Shown piece after piece: positions 50,419 to 59,134 of a stretch of 64,000 nt of DNA. How positions within the stretch are numbered: position 1 is the stretch's first letter; each line of letters starts with the position of its first letter. The DNA is from Paenibacillus allorhizosphaerae (lineage in GTDB: Bacteria; Bacillota; Bacilli; Paenibacillales; NBRC-103111). The stretch lies in NCBI RefSeq assembly GCF_910594985.1, contig NZ_CAJVCE010000001.1, positions 124,001 through 188,000 of the forward strand, read 5' to 3'. The translations under genes and the position numbers were made by a program. The notes beneath the pieces are model-generated. The model did no database searches. It worked only from the letters and a program-made list of their open reading frames with translations, and had not been told where the DNA came from.

Positions 50419-51261
50419 ATGAAAGTCTTGATTACAGGAGCCACGGGTCGCATAGGAAGTCGGCTTGTACAGCGTTTGTTACAAAAAGGATATTCCGTCA
50501 GCATGCTGGTCCGGCAGCCCGAACGCGTGCAAGCGTTAAAAAATCTGGGTGCCGAGATTATTCAAGGGGACTTGCTTCAGCCGGAGTCGCTCATACACGC
50601 CGCAGCTAATCAGGATGTTATTATTCATTTGGCCGCTTTTTTTCGCGGCGCAACGGCGGAAGAAACGCATTCCGTTAACTTGGAAGGAACGGTTGCACTA
50701 GCTCGCGCCGCTTTGCAAGCAGGCGTTTCCCGGTTTATTTTTGCAAGCACCAATCTTGTTTACGGCCCTGGCCGGTTGCAGCCATTTGTAGAAGACGATC
50801 TCCCCTATCCTGCTGCTCCCTATCCGAAATCGAAAGCGGCGGCTGAACAGAAGCTGCTAGAGCTGCAACGCACCGATGGATTAGGGTTAACGATTCTTCG
50901 TTTGGCTTTTGTATACGGTGAGGGAGATCCGCATCTGGAAGAAGGGCTGCGATGGTTCCGCAACTGGAATCCAGCGCAGCCAATCCATATGGTACATCAT
51001 GCGGATGTGGCTCAAGCAATCATCCTTGCAGCAGAGAACGAGCGCAGCGTTGGACATATTTTTAATGTTGCCGATGATGAACCTGTCCCGGTCGGGGACA
51101 TTATGAGTATTTACAATGAACCGATAGCGGGAGATTCGAGAAATCGTCCAGTCGATTCTTCTTGGCTGCAAATCGTAGCTACGAAAAAAATTCGGGAACA
51201 GCTAGGTTTCAAACCTATTTATCCCGCATTACGCAATGCCGTGGAGTCAGGCACTTTGTAG
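50419..51261 (+). CDS. NAD(P)-dependent epimerase/dehydratase (extended SDR)
   Basis: A 280-residue oxidoreductase of the extended short-chain type. The dinucleotide motif GATGRIG lies at 7-13, DLLQPESL and IIHLAA follow, and the catalytic Ser/Thr and Tyr-Lys pair are in FASTNLVYGPG and YPKSKAAAE (the YxxxK is at the start of the latter). Such enzymes act on nucleotide sugars or carbonyl compounds; the short length favours a NAD-dependent reductase without sugar specificity. A ribosome site GGAGG precedes the ATG by 8 bp. It is divergent from, and probably controlled by, the XRE/MmyB regulator. Confidence 0.9.
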   Translation: MKVLITGATGRIGSRLVQRLLQKGYSVSMLVRQPERVQALKNLGAEIIQGDLLQPESLIHAAANQDVIIHLAAFFRGATAEETHSVNLEGTVALARAALQAGVSRFIFASTNLVYGPGRLQPFVEDDLPYPAAPYPKSKAAAEQKLLELQRTDGLGLTILRLAFVYGEGDPHLEEGLRWFRNWNPAQPIHMVHHADVAQAIILAAENERSVGHIFNVADDEPVPVGDIMSIYNEPIAGDSRNRPVDSSWLQIVATKKIREQLGFKPIYPALRNAVESGTL

Positions 51262-51319
51262 TAGAGCAAAATCCCCTCGATTATTACAAAAACCCCATCA
51301 CTTCATTACTCCCACGAAA

Positions 51320-51346
51320 GAGGTGCTTCCGCATAGGAAGCACCTC
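51320..51346 (-). terminator. Terminator of the pentapeptide-repeat gene
   Basis: GAGGTGCTTCC / GGAAGCACCTC forms a perfect 11-bp stem with a 5-nt loop; the minus strand continues TTTCG. It lies 21 bp past the stop codon. Confidence 0.75.
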
Positions 51347-51366
51347 CACCTTCGTAATCGTAACCG

Positions 51367-52584
51367 TTACTTTTGGACGCTCTTCATTAACTCCTCAATC
51401 AGAATTCCATTGATTCTGAGACCTTCAATTTTACAGTTGGATATATCTACATTCGATAAATCGGAGTCAATGATTTTGCTGTTCTGAATTTTTATATTTT
51501 CAAAAGTTACGGGAGCTTCCTTCGCACTGGCATTGCGGATTTTCAGATCGCTAATATTCGCTCCATTGATCTCCAGGCCTTTCAGGTTAGCATCGGAAAT
51601 CAATCCGTTTCTCATATTCATATCGTTAAAGAAACAATTTTTTAAGTCCGCATATACAATCTTGATATTTGGTAATGAAATATCCTTTAATACCAAATCG
51701 CTAGCAAAACAATCATTAAACTCCGAACCGGATATATTCGAGTTTAATACGACGATTTTTTGTTTTGGTTCCCTTTTGTCAATGACATACGTAATCGCAG
51801 GATCCAGAATCATGACTTGGCAAACGGCCGATACATTCCCCGTTTCCGTTATCCCTTTTAATTGGACCAATCCTTTTTCTACGCCTTTAATCGTTATTTT
51901 CCCGCCGCCCTGTTCAGTGATAGCAAGATGTTTATTATCCGAAACCCATGTTACATTTTTGTTCTCTGCGGTATCGGGAAATATATGACTTTCAAGTGTG
52001 ATGCTTTCGTTTTCTTTTACGTAAACCTTATTGGGGATGATTAACGCTAACGGTTCACTGCTATGATCCGCGTGGTTCCATTGCGTAACGTTCAGCGCTT
52101 TGATCGTCACGACAGACCCCATCGCTGAAGCAACGCCCACTTCTAGCTCCGGAAAAGGGATGCCTTCGGCCTTTAACTTCATATAAGGTTCATTTTCCCG
52201 GAATAACCGCACTTCTCCATCCACTAATAGAAGCATATAGTCGTGGTCCAGAATCCAACGGATATGAACGAATTCGTTAACCGGGATTTTCCCCTTGCCG
52301 ACAACCCCGTTATTATATTTTTCATTCACCGGATCATGAACGCGAAGTTCATTATCGTTGCATTCCCAATTTAAAATCGCTACGCCTTTGCCGTATTTTA
52401 GACGAATATTCGTTGAATCCGTTTTAGCGACCAGATCAATTTTTACAGGGATGGCGTACTTTCCAGGTACAGCTACAAACCCATCGTCACGAGGACAGGT
52501 GATGGAGATGCCTTCATTTGCTTCTGTCATTTGGATATTGCCGCGCGCTTCAAGCATTTCAAGATTGCTTTTAAATTCATGCAT
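51367..52584 (-). CDS. Pentapeptide-repeat protein with Ig-like (BIG2) middle domain
   Basis: A 405-residue protein of mixed architecture and no signal peptide. Residues about 1-165 form a concanavalin-like beta domain (VHIRWILDHDYMLLLVDGEV). About 175-260 match a bacterial Ig-like BIG2 domain (PNKVYVKENESITLE, NVTWVSDNKHLAI). Residues 285-395 are a quadrilateral beta-helix of pentapeptide repeats in the A(D/N)LXX style (SEFNDCF, ADLKNCFFNDMNM, ANLKGLEINGANISDLKIRN, SDLSNVDISNCKI). Pentapeptide proteins can mimic DNA or act as scaffolds; BIG2 domains are usually extracellular, which makes the missing signal odd. The ATG follows AGGGAGG. I know of no characterised protein with this order of domains. 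Confidence 0.8.
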   Translation of the reverse strand: MHEFKSNLEMLEARGNIQMTEANEGISITCPRDDGFVAVPGKYAIPVKIDLVAKTDSTNIRLKYGKGVAILNWECNDNELRVHDPVNEKYNNGVVGKGKIPVNEFVHIRWILDHDYMLLLVDGEVRLFRENEPYMKLKAEGIPFPELEVGVASAMGSVVTIKALNVTQWNHADHSSEPLALIIPNKVYVKENESITLESHIFPDTAENKNVTWVSDNKHLAITEQGGGKITIKGVEKGLVQLKGITETGNVSAVCQVMILDPAITYVIDKREPKQKIVVLNSNISGSEFNDCFASDLVLKDISLPNIKIVYADLKNCFFNDMNMRNGLISDANLKGLEINGANISDLKIRNASAKEAPVTFENIKIQNSKIIDSDLSNVDISNCKIEGLRINGILIEELMKSVQK

Positions 52585-52605
52585 GAGATAAAGCCTCCCT
52601 ATAAT

Positions 52606-52674
52606 CTACGATTTTTTAAGTATTACATCATTTCTAATTGTGGTCCCTTTAGGCAATATGATGATTCTGCTCAC
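52606..52674 (-). CDS. Possible 22-codon leader peptide
   Basis: A perfect AAGGAGGTGAGC ribosome site precedes a short frame (SRIIILPKGTTIRNDVILKKS) that ends 22 bp before the pentapeptide-repeat gene. A GTG inside the ribosome site is the only close in-frame start, so initiation is uncertain. It may be a translated leader or the end of a decayed gene. Confidence 0.3.
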   Translation of the reverse strand: MSRIIILPKGTTIRNDVILKKS

Positions 52675-52983
52675 CTCCTTAAATGAAGATGCCGGAGCGT
52701 GAAAAAAACTAACAGTTTCTTTTTTAGGAAGATCAGATGCGTGATTGCGTATTTCTTCACCATGGTAGTAGTTGTAGAATGTGAGAGGAATAAACATGCA
52801 TCATTATACATGTTTTGTAATTTTAAGGTTATATTTGTTAATTATAATATAATATATGCAGAATTGCAAACATATGTACGCATTTTCGCGATTGCAACAA
52901 TTTTCAATCCAGTCCCGTCTATGACGATGTTGACAACATTTCCTTCGAAGGAAACAACCAGACAATCTAACCATAGAGGAGAT

Positions 52984-53607
52984 ATGACCATCTTGAAAAA
53001 ATCATTCATCGCCGCAACAGTCATTCTTAGCTTGTCGATGTCCGCAACGGGGGCATTTGCTGAGTACAGATTAGACGGTACGCCATCACCGAATCAGGTA
53101 AAAGACGCCGACGGAAATATCATCATTCAAACCTTAAGCGCGCCGATCGGGGACGTCCCCCCGCTGCCTATACAAGACGTTCATGACGCAAACGGCAATG
53201 TGATTGGCCAAACGCGCGACGCTAAACCTCAAGATTCTTTCGGCGGACTCCATTATGTCATCGTGGTCGGCGGCAAGGCGCTTGAGGCCGGTAGCAGATC
53301 CGCCTACTTGAAAAATGAGCGGTTGCTCGTTCCGCTGCGGGAAATTAGCGAAGCCCTCGGTTATAAAGTCACTTGGAACGCGGATACATATAGCGTTGAT
53401 GTAACCAAGGGAGCCGTTTGGAGCGGAGTATTTATTGGCAAAGATAACTATTCGTTCGGAAAAATGGCTCCGGTCCAATTGGGAGCCGCACCGGAGTTGA
53501 AGGATGAGGTTACGTATGTGCCGCTTACCTTTTTTAGCGATATATTGAAGCTGAAGACGCAAATCGATGAAACCGGCGTCGTCAACATTAGCGAAGTACA
53601 GGGCTAA
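52984..53607 (+). CDS. Secreted copper-amine-oxidase-N domain protein
   Basis: A protein of 207 residues with a signal peptide (KKSFIAATVILSLSMSATGA, cleavage after GAFA). Residues about 95-205 match the Cu_amine_oxidN1 domain: VGGKALEAGSRSAYLKNERL, LLVPLREISEALGYKVTWNA and VTYVPLTFFSDIL. Two IIQT/NVIGQT-type repeats precede it (ADGNIIIQT, ANGNVIGQT). It carries no oxidase. ATG 52984 is used; a TTG at 52993 is better spaced from GAGGAG and may be the true start. The 190 bp upstream are very AT-rich and should hold the promoter. It is a smaller relative of the protein at 27.8 kb. Confidence 0.8.
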   Translation: MTILKKSFIAATVILSLSMSATGAFAEYRLDGTPSPNQVKDADGNIIIQTLSAPIGDVPPLPIQDVHDANGNVIGQTRDAKPQDSFGGLHYVIVVGGKALEAGSRSAYLKNERLLVPLREISEALGYKVTWNADTYSVDVTKGAVWSGVFIGKDNYSFGKMAPVQLGAAPELKDEVTYVPLTFFSDILKLKTQIDETGVVNISEVQG

Positions 53608-53670
53608 CTACCGATAAGAGCCGCCCCACTTGTGGCGGACGGAAGCACCGGTAGGCGCAGCATCGCAATG

Positions 53671-53720
53671 AAAATAGGCAAAGTCAAAGTGCCGCAGCAT
53701 TTTGGCTTTGCCTATATTTT
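53671..53720. terminator. Terminator between convergent genes
   Basis: ATAGGCAAAG / CTTTGCCTAT (53674-53683, 53706-53715) with A/T runs outside both arms, so it can act in both directions. It separates the copper-amine-oxidase-N gene from the convergent methyltransferase gene. Confidence 0.8.
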
Positions 53721-54511
53721 TAGCCATTGATTTTCTTACGCGCGACTACAAGGGGCTGGTAATAACCTGATTGTGCCGGCATGTGCCACTCGATGTCCGA
53801 AAACCCGACAGATATCAAAATTTCACTAAGTTCCTCTCGCAATAAAGCTCTGTATCTCGTCTTATTATGCTTTGTTACCCATTCCCCTGCGATTTCCTGC
53901 ACTATAAAATGATGGGTGACATAGGTTTTCCCGTCATCGTCCCAATCCCAAACTTGAAAGACAATGCGCTTGCCGTTATCGAAAACGCGCGGCTCCGAAG
54001 CTCTCGGCTTTTCTTTAACAATGTCATCGTAATCCCTCATGGTAATGAGAACAATGCCGTCATTTTGAACCTTCGAATACATGTTGGTCGCTGCAACATA
54101 TAAATCTTCATCCGTTAGCAGGTGCGGGATGGCATTGTCCGCCGAAAGAACGACGTCAAAAACTCCGGATACATCTTTTTCCAGCGAGCGAAAATCCGCG
54201 ACTCCGAAATTCACTTCCACCCCGTAAGATATAGCCTCATTGGCGGCTCTTTCTATGGATGCCGGACTTAAATCCGTAGCTGTTACTTTGTATCCATGTT
54301 TAGCCAGTCCAATGGTTTGCGTGCCGATCCCGCAAGAACAATCCAGTAGTGAGATATCGTGCTTACGCCGCATCGCGAGTTTTGACTGTATGCATCTGCT
54401 CAACACTTCTCCTTGCCATGTAATAGCATGATTCCAGTCAGCGAAAATTAAATGGTAAGCTTTAGCAAGGTCATCATAAAAATCTGCAACCGATTCCTTC
54501 AATTCGCTCAC
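53720..54511 (-). CDS. Class I SAM-dependent methyltransferase
   Basis: A 263-residue methyltransferase. Motif I is LLDCSCGIGTQTIGLAKHG (with an atypical Cys-Ser-Cys), motif II VTATDLSP, and the later VADFRSLEK and DVVLSADNAIPHLL segments are typical of small-molecule methyltransferases. Substrate is unknown. The start is a GTG with GGGG before it; a TTG nine bases downstream is an alternative. Convergent with the copper-amine-oxidase-N gene. Confidence 0.88.
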   Translation of the reverse strand: MSELKESVADFYDDLAKAYHLIFADWNHAITWQGEVLSRCIQSKLAMRRKHDISLLDCSCGIGTQTIGLAKHGYKVTATDLSPASIERAANEAISYGVEVNFGVADFRSLEKDVSGVFDVVLSADNAIPHLLTDEDLYVAATNMYSKVQNDGIVLITMRDYDDIVKEKPRASEPRVFDNGKRIVFQVWDWDDDGKTYVTHHFIVQEIAGEWVTKHNKTRYRALLREELSEILISVGFSDIEWHMPAQSGYYQPLVVARKKING

Positions 54512-54550
54512 CCCGCAATCGTGATCAATAAAGGCAATAGCCCCAACCTA

Positions 54551-56032
54551 TCAATGAGCTAATGAGTCTTGGGCCGATTCTTGAGCTGCCTCTACAAGAT
54601 GTCCCGAAGCCTTGTAATTCATTGACGTCATCGATACATTCATCTCAAAACGAACTTCAACGCCTGTTTCTTGGAATCGTATCGTATACGCTGCACAATA
54701 GGGGGTTTCAATATATAGCAATGTCAACTTCAACGTCGCGCTATCTTGCCAGACCGCATAGGTGACAGCTTCTTGCCGGTGTAATGACAAATCTTTGACA
54801 AACTCGTCATGTAGATGGACTGGGGCATGAAAGTCAAATTCAAGTATCCGCTGTTCACGGTCCTCGTGACAAAGTTGAACTTCCAGCCGCCCCCCTTTAC
54901 GGACGAAACCGAGCTTACGGAGCTTCTCCGGATTTTCCTCCATCCTGTACCACCGACCGTCGAATTCCGCAATGTCTTCCGGGATCGGACGCACTGTCGG
55001 TGCCGGATACGCCATGCTAGCTAGACGCTTTTGAAGCACTACACAATCTTCCATAAACGGCTGAACGGTATTGATTATATCAAGTTCATCAATGATATGC
55101 TCGTAGATCAAATCGAGCAATGTCTGGGTTTCCCCTTTGGTAAAAGCGGCCGTTGCCGCTATTACGATGCGCTGCTCAGGCGCCACAAAGCAAAGCTGGC
55201 CGAATGCGCCGGCGCCTCGAAAGCAGCCTCTGCGTCCTAAATGAAATTGGTATCCGTAGCCTTGTGCCGAATCGATATCCTTTGCGCCTTGGCGGTTATC
55301 GTTTTGTTCCCGAGTTGCCAGCGCGATGTAAGCTTCGGATACAATGGTTCTGCCGTTGTATTCACCCCTGTCCAGCAGCATCTGACCAAACTTGGCCACG
55401 TCCTCCGTAGTCAGACTTAAGCCCATGCCTCCTGCGGCAGTGCCCATCGGGCAAGTTTCCCACACCGGTCGTTCGATTCCCAAAGGTTCGAACAGACGTG
55501 GCATCAGAAAATCGACCAAATGTTGACCGGTTGCTTGCCGAATAATCGCGGACAGCATGTAAGTGGCAGGCGTATTATACGAATAATGACTCCCGGGTTC
55601 GCATTCCACCTCCAATGACAAAAAGGCCTGCACCCAATCATTTGCTCCTATGACGTCGCTATAAATATTGGCACGATGCCCCGTATTCATCGACAAAAGA
55701 TGATGAACCTTCATCTTCGAAAGGTTATTCGATATCCGCTCGGGACAACGATCAGGGAAAAACCGAACCACCGGATCGTCGAGACGAAAATATCCGCTAT
55801 CTACTGCCATGCCGATTGCAATCGAGGTAAAGCTTTTACTCAGCGAATACAGCAATTGCGGACGATCCGGCCGATAAGGCGAGCGCCACATCTGAGCGGT
55901 TATAAATCCATCCTGAAGCAGCATGAAGCTGTTCACCTGCAATTGAAGCTGCTCGATCCGATCAAAGAATCGCGACAACGCATTTGAAGAAAGGCCATGT
56001 TGCTCTGGAAAATCGGCATTTAACGAAGTCAA
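54551..56032 (-). CDS. Serine hydrolase of the class C beta-lactamase/PBP4* family
   Basis: A 493-residue cytoplasmic hydrolase. The nucleophile motif SxxK is SLSK (Ser63, Lys66), and the Tyr motif lies in HYSYNTPATYML near 150-153. GYGYQFHLGRRG and GAFGQLCFVAPEQ close the fold. Such proteins are esterases or D-amino-peptidases rather than true beta-lactamases; no signal peptide is present. The C-terminal 150 residues form a beta domain (lipocalin-like) found in several members. The start is a TTG at 56032 with GGGGGAG 8 bp before it. It is 33 bp downstream of the VOC gene and probably co-transcribed with it. Confidence 0.87.
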   Translation of the reverse strand: MTSLNADFPEQHGLSSNALSRFFDRIEQLQLQVNSFMLLQDGFITAQMWRSPYRPDRPQLLYSLSKSFTSIAIGMAVDSGYFRLDDPVVRFFPDRCPERISNNLSKMKVHHLLSMNTGHRANIYSDVIGANDWVQAFLSLEVECEPGSHYSYNTPATYMLSAIIRQATGQHLVDFLMPRLFEPLGIERPVWETCPMGTAAGGMGLSLTTEDVAKFGQMLLDRGEYNGRTIVSEAYIALATREQNDNRQGAKDIDSAQGYGYQFHLGRRGCFRGAGAFGQLCFVAPEQRIVIAATAAFTKGETQTLLDLIYEHIIDELDIINTVQPFMEDCVVLQKRLASMAYPAPTVRPIPEDIAEFDGRWYRMEENPEKLRKLGFVRKGGRLEVQLCHEDREQRILEFDFHAPVHLHDEFVKDLSLHRQEAVTYAVWQDSATLKLTLLYIETPYCAAYTIRFQETGVEVRFEMNVSMTSMNYKASGHLVEAAQESAQDSLAH

Positions 56033-56065
56033 CCTTTTTGCTCCCCCCGATTCGTCATATGAAAA

Positions 56066-56470
56066 TCATTTTAGCTGGCGAACATCCCCGCGATCCACTT
56101 TATCATTAAACTGCAGGACGCCCCATAAATTACCTTCCGGATCATAAAATTTGAGAACCCAAGCGAACCCGCCGTCCTCGTATAGTTGGATTTGCGTTCC
56201 CAAGCCCCTCAGGCGTTCATGCAGTTCGTGAATGCGAGTCGTTCGGTATAACAATACCGGAAAATCCGTACCGTTCACCGTGTAATGGGCATGTGAGGCA
56301 TCGTCATTCGTATGCCATAACATCAGGAGCGGACCTTCCTGCAAGTGGAGAAAAGCGATGCGGTCTCCATCCCGGCTGCTTAATCGATACCCTAACTGTT
56401 CGGTATACCAGGAGATAGCCCGGTCCATTTGACGCACCGGAATTTGCACATGTTCCAGCGATGTAAGCAC
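56066..56470 (-). CDS. VOC-family (glyoxalase/bleomycin-resistance fold) protein
   Basis: A 134-residue single-repeat pair of the vicinal oxygen chelate fold: VQIPVRQMDRAISWYTEQLG at the start and YDPEGNLWGVLQF at the end are the classic signatures. The His and Glu positions are consistent with a metal-binding dioxygenase or antibiotic-binding protein, but the role is unknown. It is 33 bp upstream of the serine hydrolase gene on the same strand. Confidence 0.88.
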   Translation of the reverse strand: MLTSLEHVQIPVRQMDRAISWYTEQLGYRLSSRDGDRIAFLHLQEGPLLMLWHTNDDASHAHYTVNGTDFPVLLYRTTRIHELHERLRGLGTQIQLYEDGGFAWVLKFYDPEGNLWGVLQFNDKVDRGDVRQLK

Positions 56471-56644
56471 GATGTATCACCTCGGATTATAAATGTAATC
56501 ATCCATATCTATTCGACAGCGTCCATTCCAATCCTTCCATTTCGTTCCATATTGATAATCCGGTTCTCCTGGCTACCCCTTCCCACTAGGAACATTAATA
56601 TGATTTTACCAGTCATGTATGTATATTTTTCCCCCTTACGTAAC

Positions 56645-56674
56645 GAAGGCTGCCGATCCAAGTCGGCAGCCTTC
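56645..56674. terminator. Strong hairpin between the GNAT and VOC genes
   Basis: GAAGGCTGCCGA / TCGGCAGCCTTC is a perfect 12-bp stem with a 6-nt loop. No T run follows on either strand, so it may act by RNA stability rather than as a full terminator. It lies 24 bp past the end of the acetyltransferase gene. Confidence 0.55.
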
Positions 56675-56697
56675 ATCCAGGTTACATTGTGAACTAT

Positions 56698-57420
56698 TCA
56701 AGTGACTGTAAAATTGACGCCATAAAATGATAAATCTAATTTTGTTGCCACCCTTTGAGAGGCAAAATTGTCCCACGAAGTACTGTATAACGGGACGCTT
56801 CCTGCCTTCCGCACCGCTTTTGCCCATTCGGCAACTACAGCAGCGGCATATCCCCTGCCGCGAAACGGTTCCAATGTCTCCAGTCCCGCTTCGTGCGCAT
56901 TGGATGTGATGCGTACGCTGCGGCAGTTCGAGACAACCCGGCTTTCGTCTACTCGCGCTATACAAGGCTGCCCGTAGTCGATTTCGGAAGCTAGCCATTC
57001 GAAGCCGTCCAGCAAATATTCCGCTATATTGTCCCGAGTGATGCTGACCACCTGCATTGTCGACACGGTTTCGACGACTGGAATAACAAAACAAGGCCCC
57101 ATCGTGAACCGTTCGCTCTGAAGAAGCTTCATATATGCATCAAAATGTTTCGGTTTCGTTTGGAAATCCTTAACGCTCGGTTCGTCGGCGCATAATTGTT
57201 CCAATGGCTCGACAAGCGTTGCCGGGACGTCATAACGAAACCGACAAATAGCTTTGCCTTCCGTCGTCCGTCCCAGGAAAAAACGAGGAGCCAGTGCCTC
57301 TCCCGGCCATGGCTCGTTTACCGTACGAAGCCGCATGTTCTCGTCATGCGTAAACATGGCCTCTACATGCAGCCCCATCAGCTCTCTGGCGGATAACACA
57401 CTTTCTTTCCAATGGCTCAT
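56698..57420 (-). CDS. GNAT-family N-acetyltransferase
   Basis: A 240-residue acetyltransferase. The acetyl-CoA binding signature FRGRGYAAAVVAEWAKAVRK (QxxGxG/A type) lies near 195-215, followed by YSTSWDNFASQRVATKLDLSF, which closes the fold. The N-terminal 110 residues are a separate domain without a recognised motif. Substrate is unknown. The start is uncertain: the ATG at 57420 is used because it begins a normal N-terminus, but no strong ribosome site precedes it; a TTG at 57471 is in frame. Confidence 0.8.
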   Translation of the reverse strand: MSHWKESVLSARELMGLHVEAMFTHDENMRLRTVNEPWPGEALAPRFFLGRTTEGKAICRFRYDVPATLVEPLEQLCADEPSVKDFQTKPKHFDAYMKLLQSERFTMGPCFVIPVVETVSTMQVVSITRDNIAEYLLDGFEWLASEIDYGQPCIARVDESRVVSNCRSVRITSNAHEAGLETLEPFRGRGYAAAVVAEWAKAVRKAGSVPLYSTSWDNFASQRVATKLDLSFYGVNFTVT

Positions 57421-57575
57421 GCTTTGATCCCATCCCCTATCCAGTAGCTGTATTCGTTGTTTGTCCTCCAATCAAGCGTATCAAAACCATCGAAAAATAA
57501 CCTTGGAATAATTAATCATAATTGAATAATCCTATTCAACCGCCTATGCATCACGATGAAAGCTTGCAAAAAAAC

Positions 57576-57602
57576 AAAAAAGCTTGATTTCTCAAGCTTT
57601 TT
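57576..57602 (-). terminator. Terminator of the ABC importer-amidohydrolase-Rieske operon
   Basis: AAAAAGCTTGA / TCAAGCTTTTT is an 11-bp stem with a 5-nt loop; the minus strand then has TTTTTTGTTTTTTT. It lies 50 bp past the Rieske gene stop codon. Confidence 0.85.
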
Positions 57603-57650
57603 GAGCATCCAAGAATAGGTTCCAATCCGATTTCTTTGGACGTATTATAG

Positions 57651-58007
57651 TTAATCCCCTATCACGACATAGATACCCGTTTCATCCGCCTCTACCGGAT
57701 ACCCGCGCAATTTCGCCTTGCTGCCCTGCGCCAAATGCCGGCCGCTTGTGAGGTCGAATTCCCAGCCGTGCCACGGGCAGCGCAGCACCTGATTTTCCAG
57801 GCCGAACTGATAATCGTACACGCCAGACGGAAGCCGCGTTCCTCTTAAAGTCCCGGCGCATATCGGCGCAGCGGCGTGAGGACACAGGTTGCGCCAGGCG
57901 TAATAGCGGCCGTCGATCCGGAAGATGCCGATTTCCATCTCCTTCACCTTAACGATCCGCTTGCCTCCGTCGGCTAGTTCACCAGCTTCCAGCACCTTGT
58001 ATCTCAT
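57651..58007 (-). CDS. Rieske [2Fe-2S] ferredoxin-like protein
   Basis: A 118-residue soluble Rieske protein. The cluster ligands are both present: NLCPHAAAPICAG (Cys-x-His) near 42-44 and LRCPWHGWEFDL (Cys-x-x-His) near 78-81. It lacks a signal and a membrane helix, so it is a soluble electron carrier like those of bacterial dioxygenases or of amidohydrolase pairs. It overlaps the amidohydrolase gene by 4 bp (ATGA), so the two are translationally coupled and probably work in one reaction. It is the last gene of the importer operon. Confidence 0.93.
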   Translation of the reverse strand: MRYKVLEAGELADGGKRIVKVKEMEIGIFRIDGRYYAWRNLCPHAAAPICAGTLRGTRLPSGVYDYQFGLENQVLRCPWHGWEFDLTSGRHLAQGSKAKLRGYPVEADETGIYVVIGD

Positions 58008-59098
58008 GCGGGATTCGCTCCCTTCCGCTCCTCAGGCAGCGGTAATCCGTATAGCTCCGCCGCGTTAACTCCCAGAATGCGCCGCTTCATCTCCCGGGGA
58101 AGACTGTTTAGGACGACGTTCGGATTGTCAAAGTCCCAATGCGGATAGTCGGACGAGAACATGGCGATGCGGTCCGCGTGCATCATCTGGAATATTTGAT
58201 CGAGCTGCTCCGGTTTTTCCGGCTCTTCGATCGGCTGAGTCGTGACGCGAACGTGCTCCAATATATACTCCGACGGCAGTCTCTTCAGCCAAGGCGCCGT
58301 GTCTCGGAGCGCTTTATAGTTTTTGTCCATCCGCCACATCAGATGCGGCAGCCAGCCGATCCCGCCTTCGATCGCGACGAACCGCAGCTTCGGATATTTC
58401 TCGAAGACGCCTTCGCACACAAGGCTGTTCACATGGGTCATAAAGTTCGCCGGCAAAATGTTATGCCATTCCATGTAGCGCGTCGGATAGCCGGACGGCG
58501 TGGGCGCGCCGGCAATGCCTTTGCCTTCGGTGCCCGGATGGATGGCAACCGGCAATCCGTTGCGCTCGGCCGCTTCGTAGATCGGATGGAAGAAGCGGTT
58601 GCCGTACGGCATTCTCGCTCCGCTTCCCATCACGACCTGCACCATGTCCGGATGCGCCGCCATCCGGTCGATCTCTTTGGCGGCTTCCGCCGGATCCGAA
58701 TGGCTGATCTGGATCGAGCCTTTGAATTTCGGACTGACGGTGAGCCAATGCTCTGCAAGCCAATCGTTGTAAGCGGCGGCAACGGCCGTGGCGTAATCCG
58801 GGTCGGCATGGAGCGATAGGCCCTGCTCGGCGCCGCCGGTCAACACCGCGTAATCGATACCGCAAGGCTCGATGTAGTGCCGCAGCGTAAAATGCGGATC
58901 GCTGCCCGGCGCGCCTCCGTTCTCGGGAGCGGCGTCCCGGCGCAGCACGCCGACCGGCGAATAATACTGCCCGTGCACGCCGACCCCGGATTCGAGCCAC
59001 TGCTGATGCCATACTTTCGGCAAGTACGGCAGCAAATCTTGCATCTTGCCAAGCGAATTGTGGATGTCCGTATCGACGATAAACGTCTCGGATGGCAT
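58004..59098 (-). CDS. Amidohydrolase-2 family metal-dependent hydrolase/decarboxylase
   Basis: A 364-residue TIM-barrel enzyme of the amidohydrolase-2 group, which includes ACMSD-, gamma-resorcylate-type decarboxylases and lactonases. Metal ligands are suggested by VDTDIHN at the start, HP in AIHPGTEGK, and the Asp in FSSDYPHWDF; EGGIGWLPHLMWRMD is the usual late block. The start at 59098 follows GGGGGG by 7 bp. It lies between the sugar-type binding protein gene and the Rieske gene, overlapping the latter. Co-operation with a Rieske carrier points to a carboxylic or ring compound rather than a plain sugar; that is inference. Confidence 0.88.
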   Translation of the reverse strand: MPSETFIVDTDIHNSLGKMQDLLPYLPKVWHQQWLESGVGVHGQYYSPVGVLRRDAAPENGGAPGSDPHFTLRHYIEPCGIDYAVLTGGAEQGLSLHADPDYATAVAAAYNDWLAEHWLTVSPKFKGSIQISHSDPAEAAKEIDRMAAHPDMVQVVMGSGARMPYGNRFFHPIYEAAERNGLPVAIHPGTEGKGIAGAPTPSGYPTRYMEWHNILPANFMTHVNSLVCEGVFEKYPKLRFVAIEGGIGWLPHLMWRMDKNYKALRDTAPWLKRLPSEYILEHVRVTTQPIEEPEKPEQLDQIFQMMHADRIAMFSSDYPHWDFDNPNVVLNSLPREMKRRILGVNAAELYGLPLPEERKGANPA

Positions 59099-59134
59099 GG
59101 GTATGCCCCCCTTCCGCATCTGTACAGATTTGTT

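Noticed and set aside
54551..56032. Calling this serine hydrolase a true beta-lactamase resistance gene
   Set aside because: It has the SxxK fold but no signal peptide and a C-terminal beta domain typical of esterase or peptidase relatives, so resistance is not supported.
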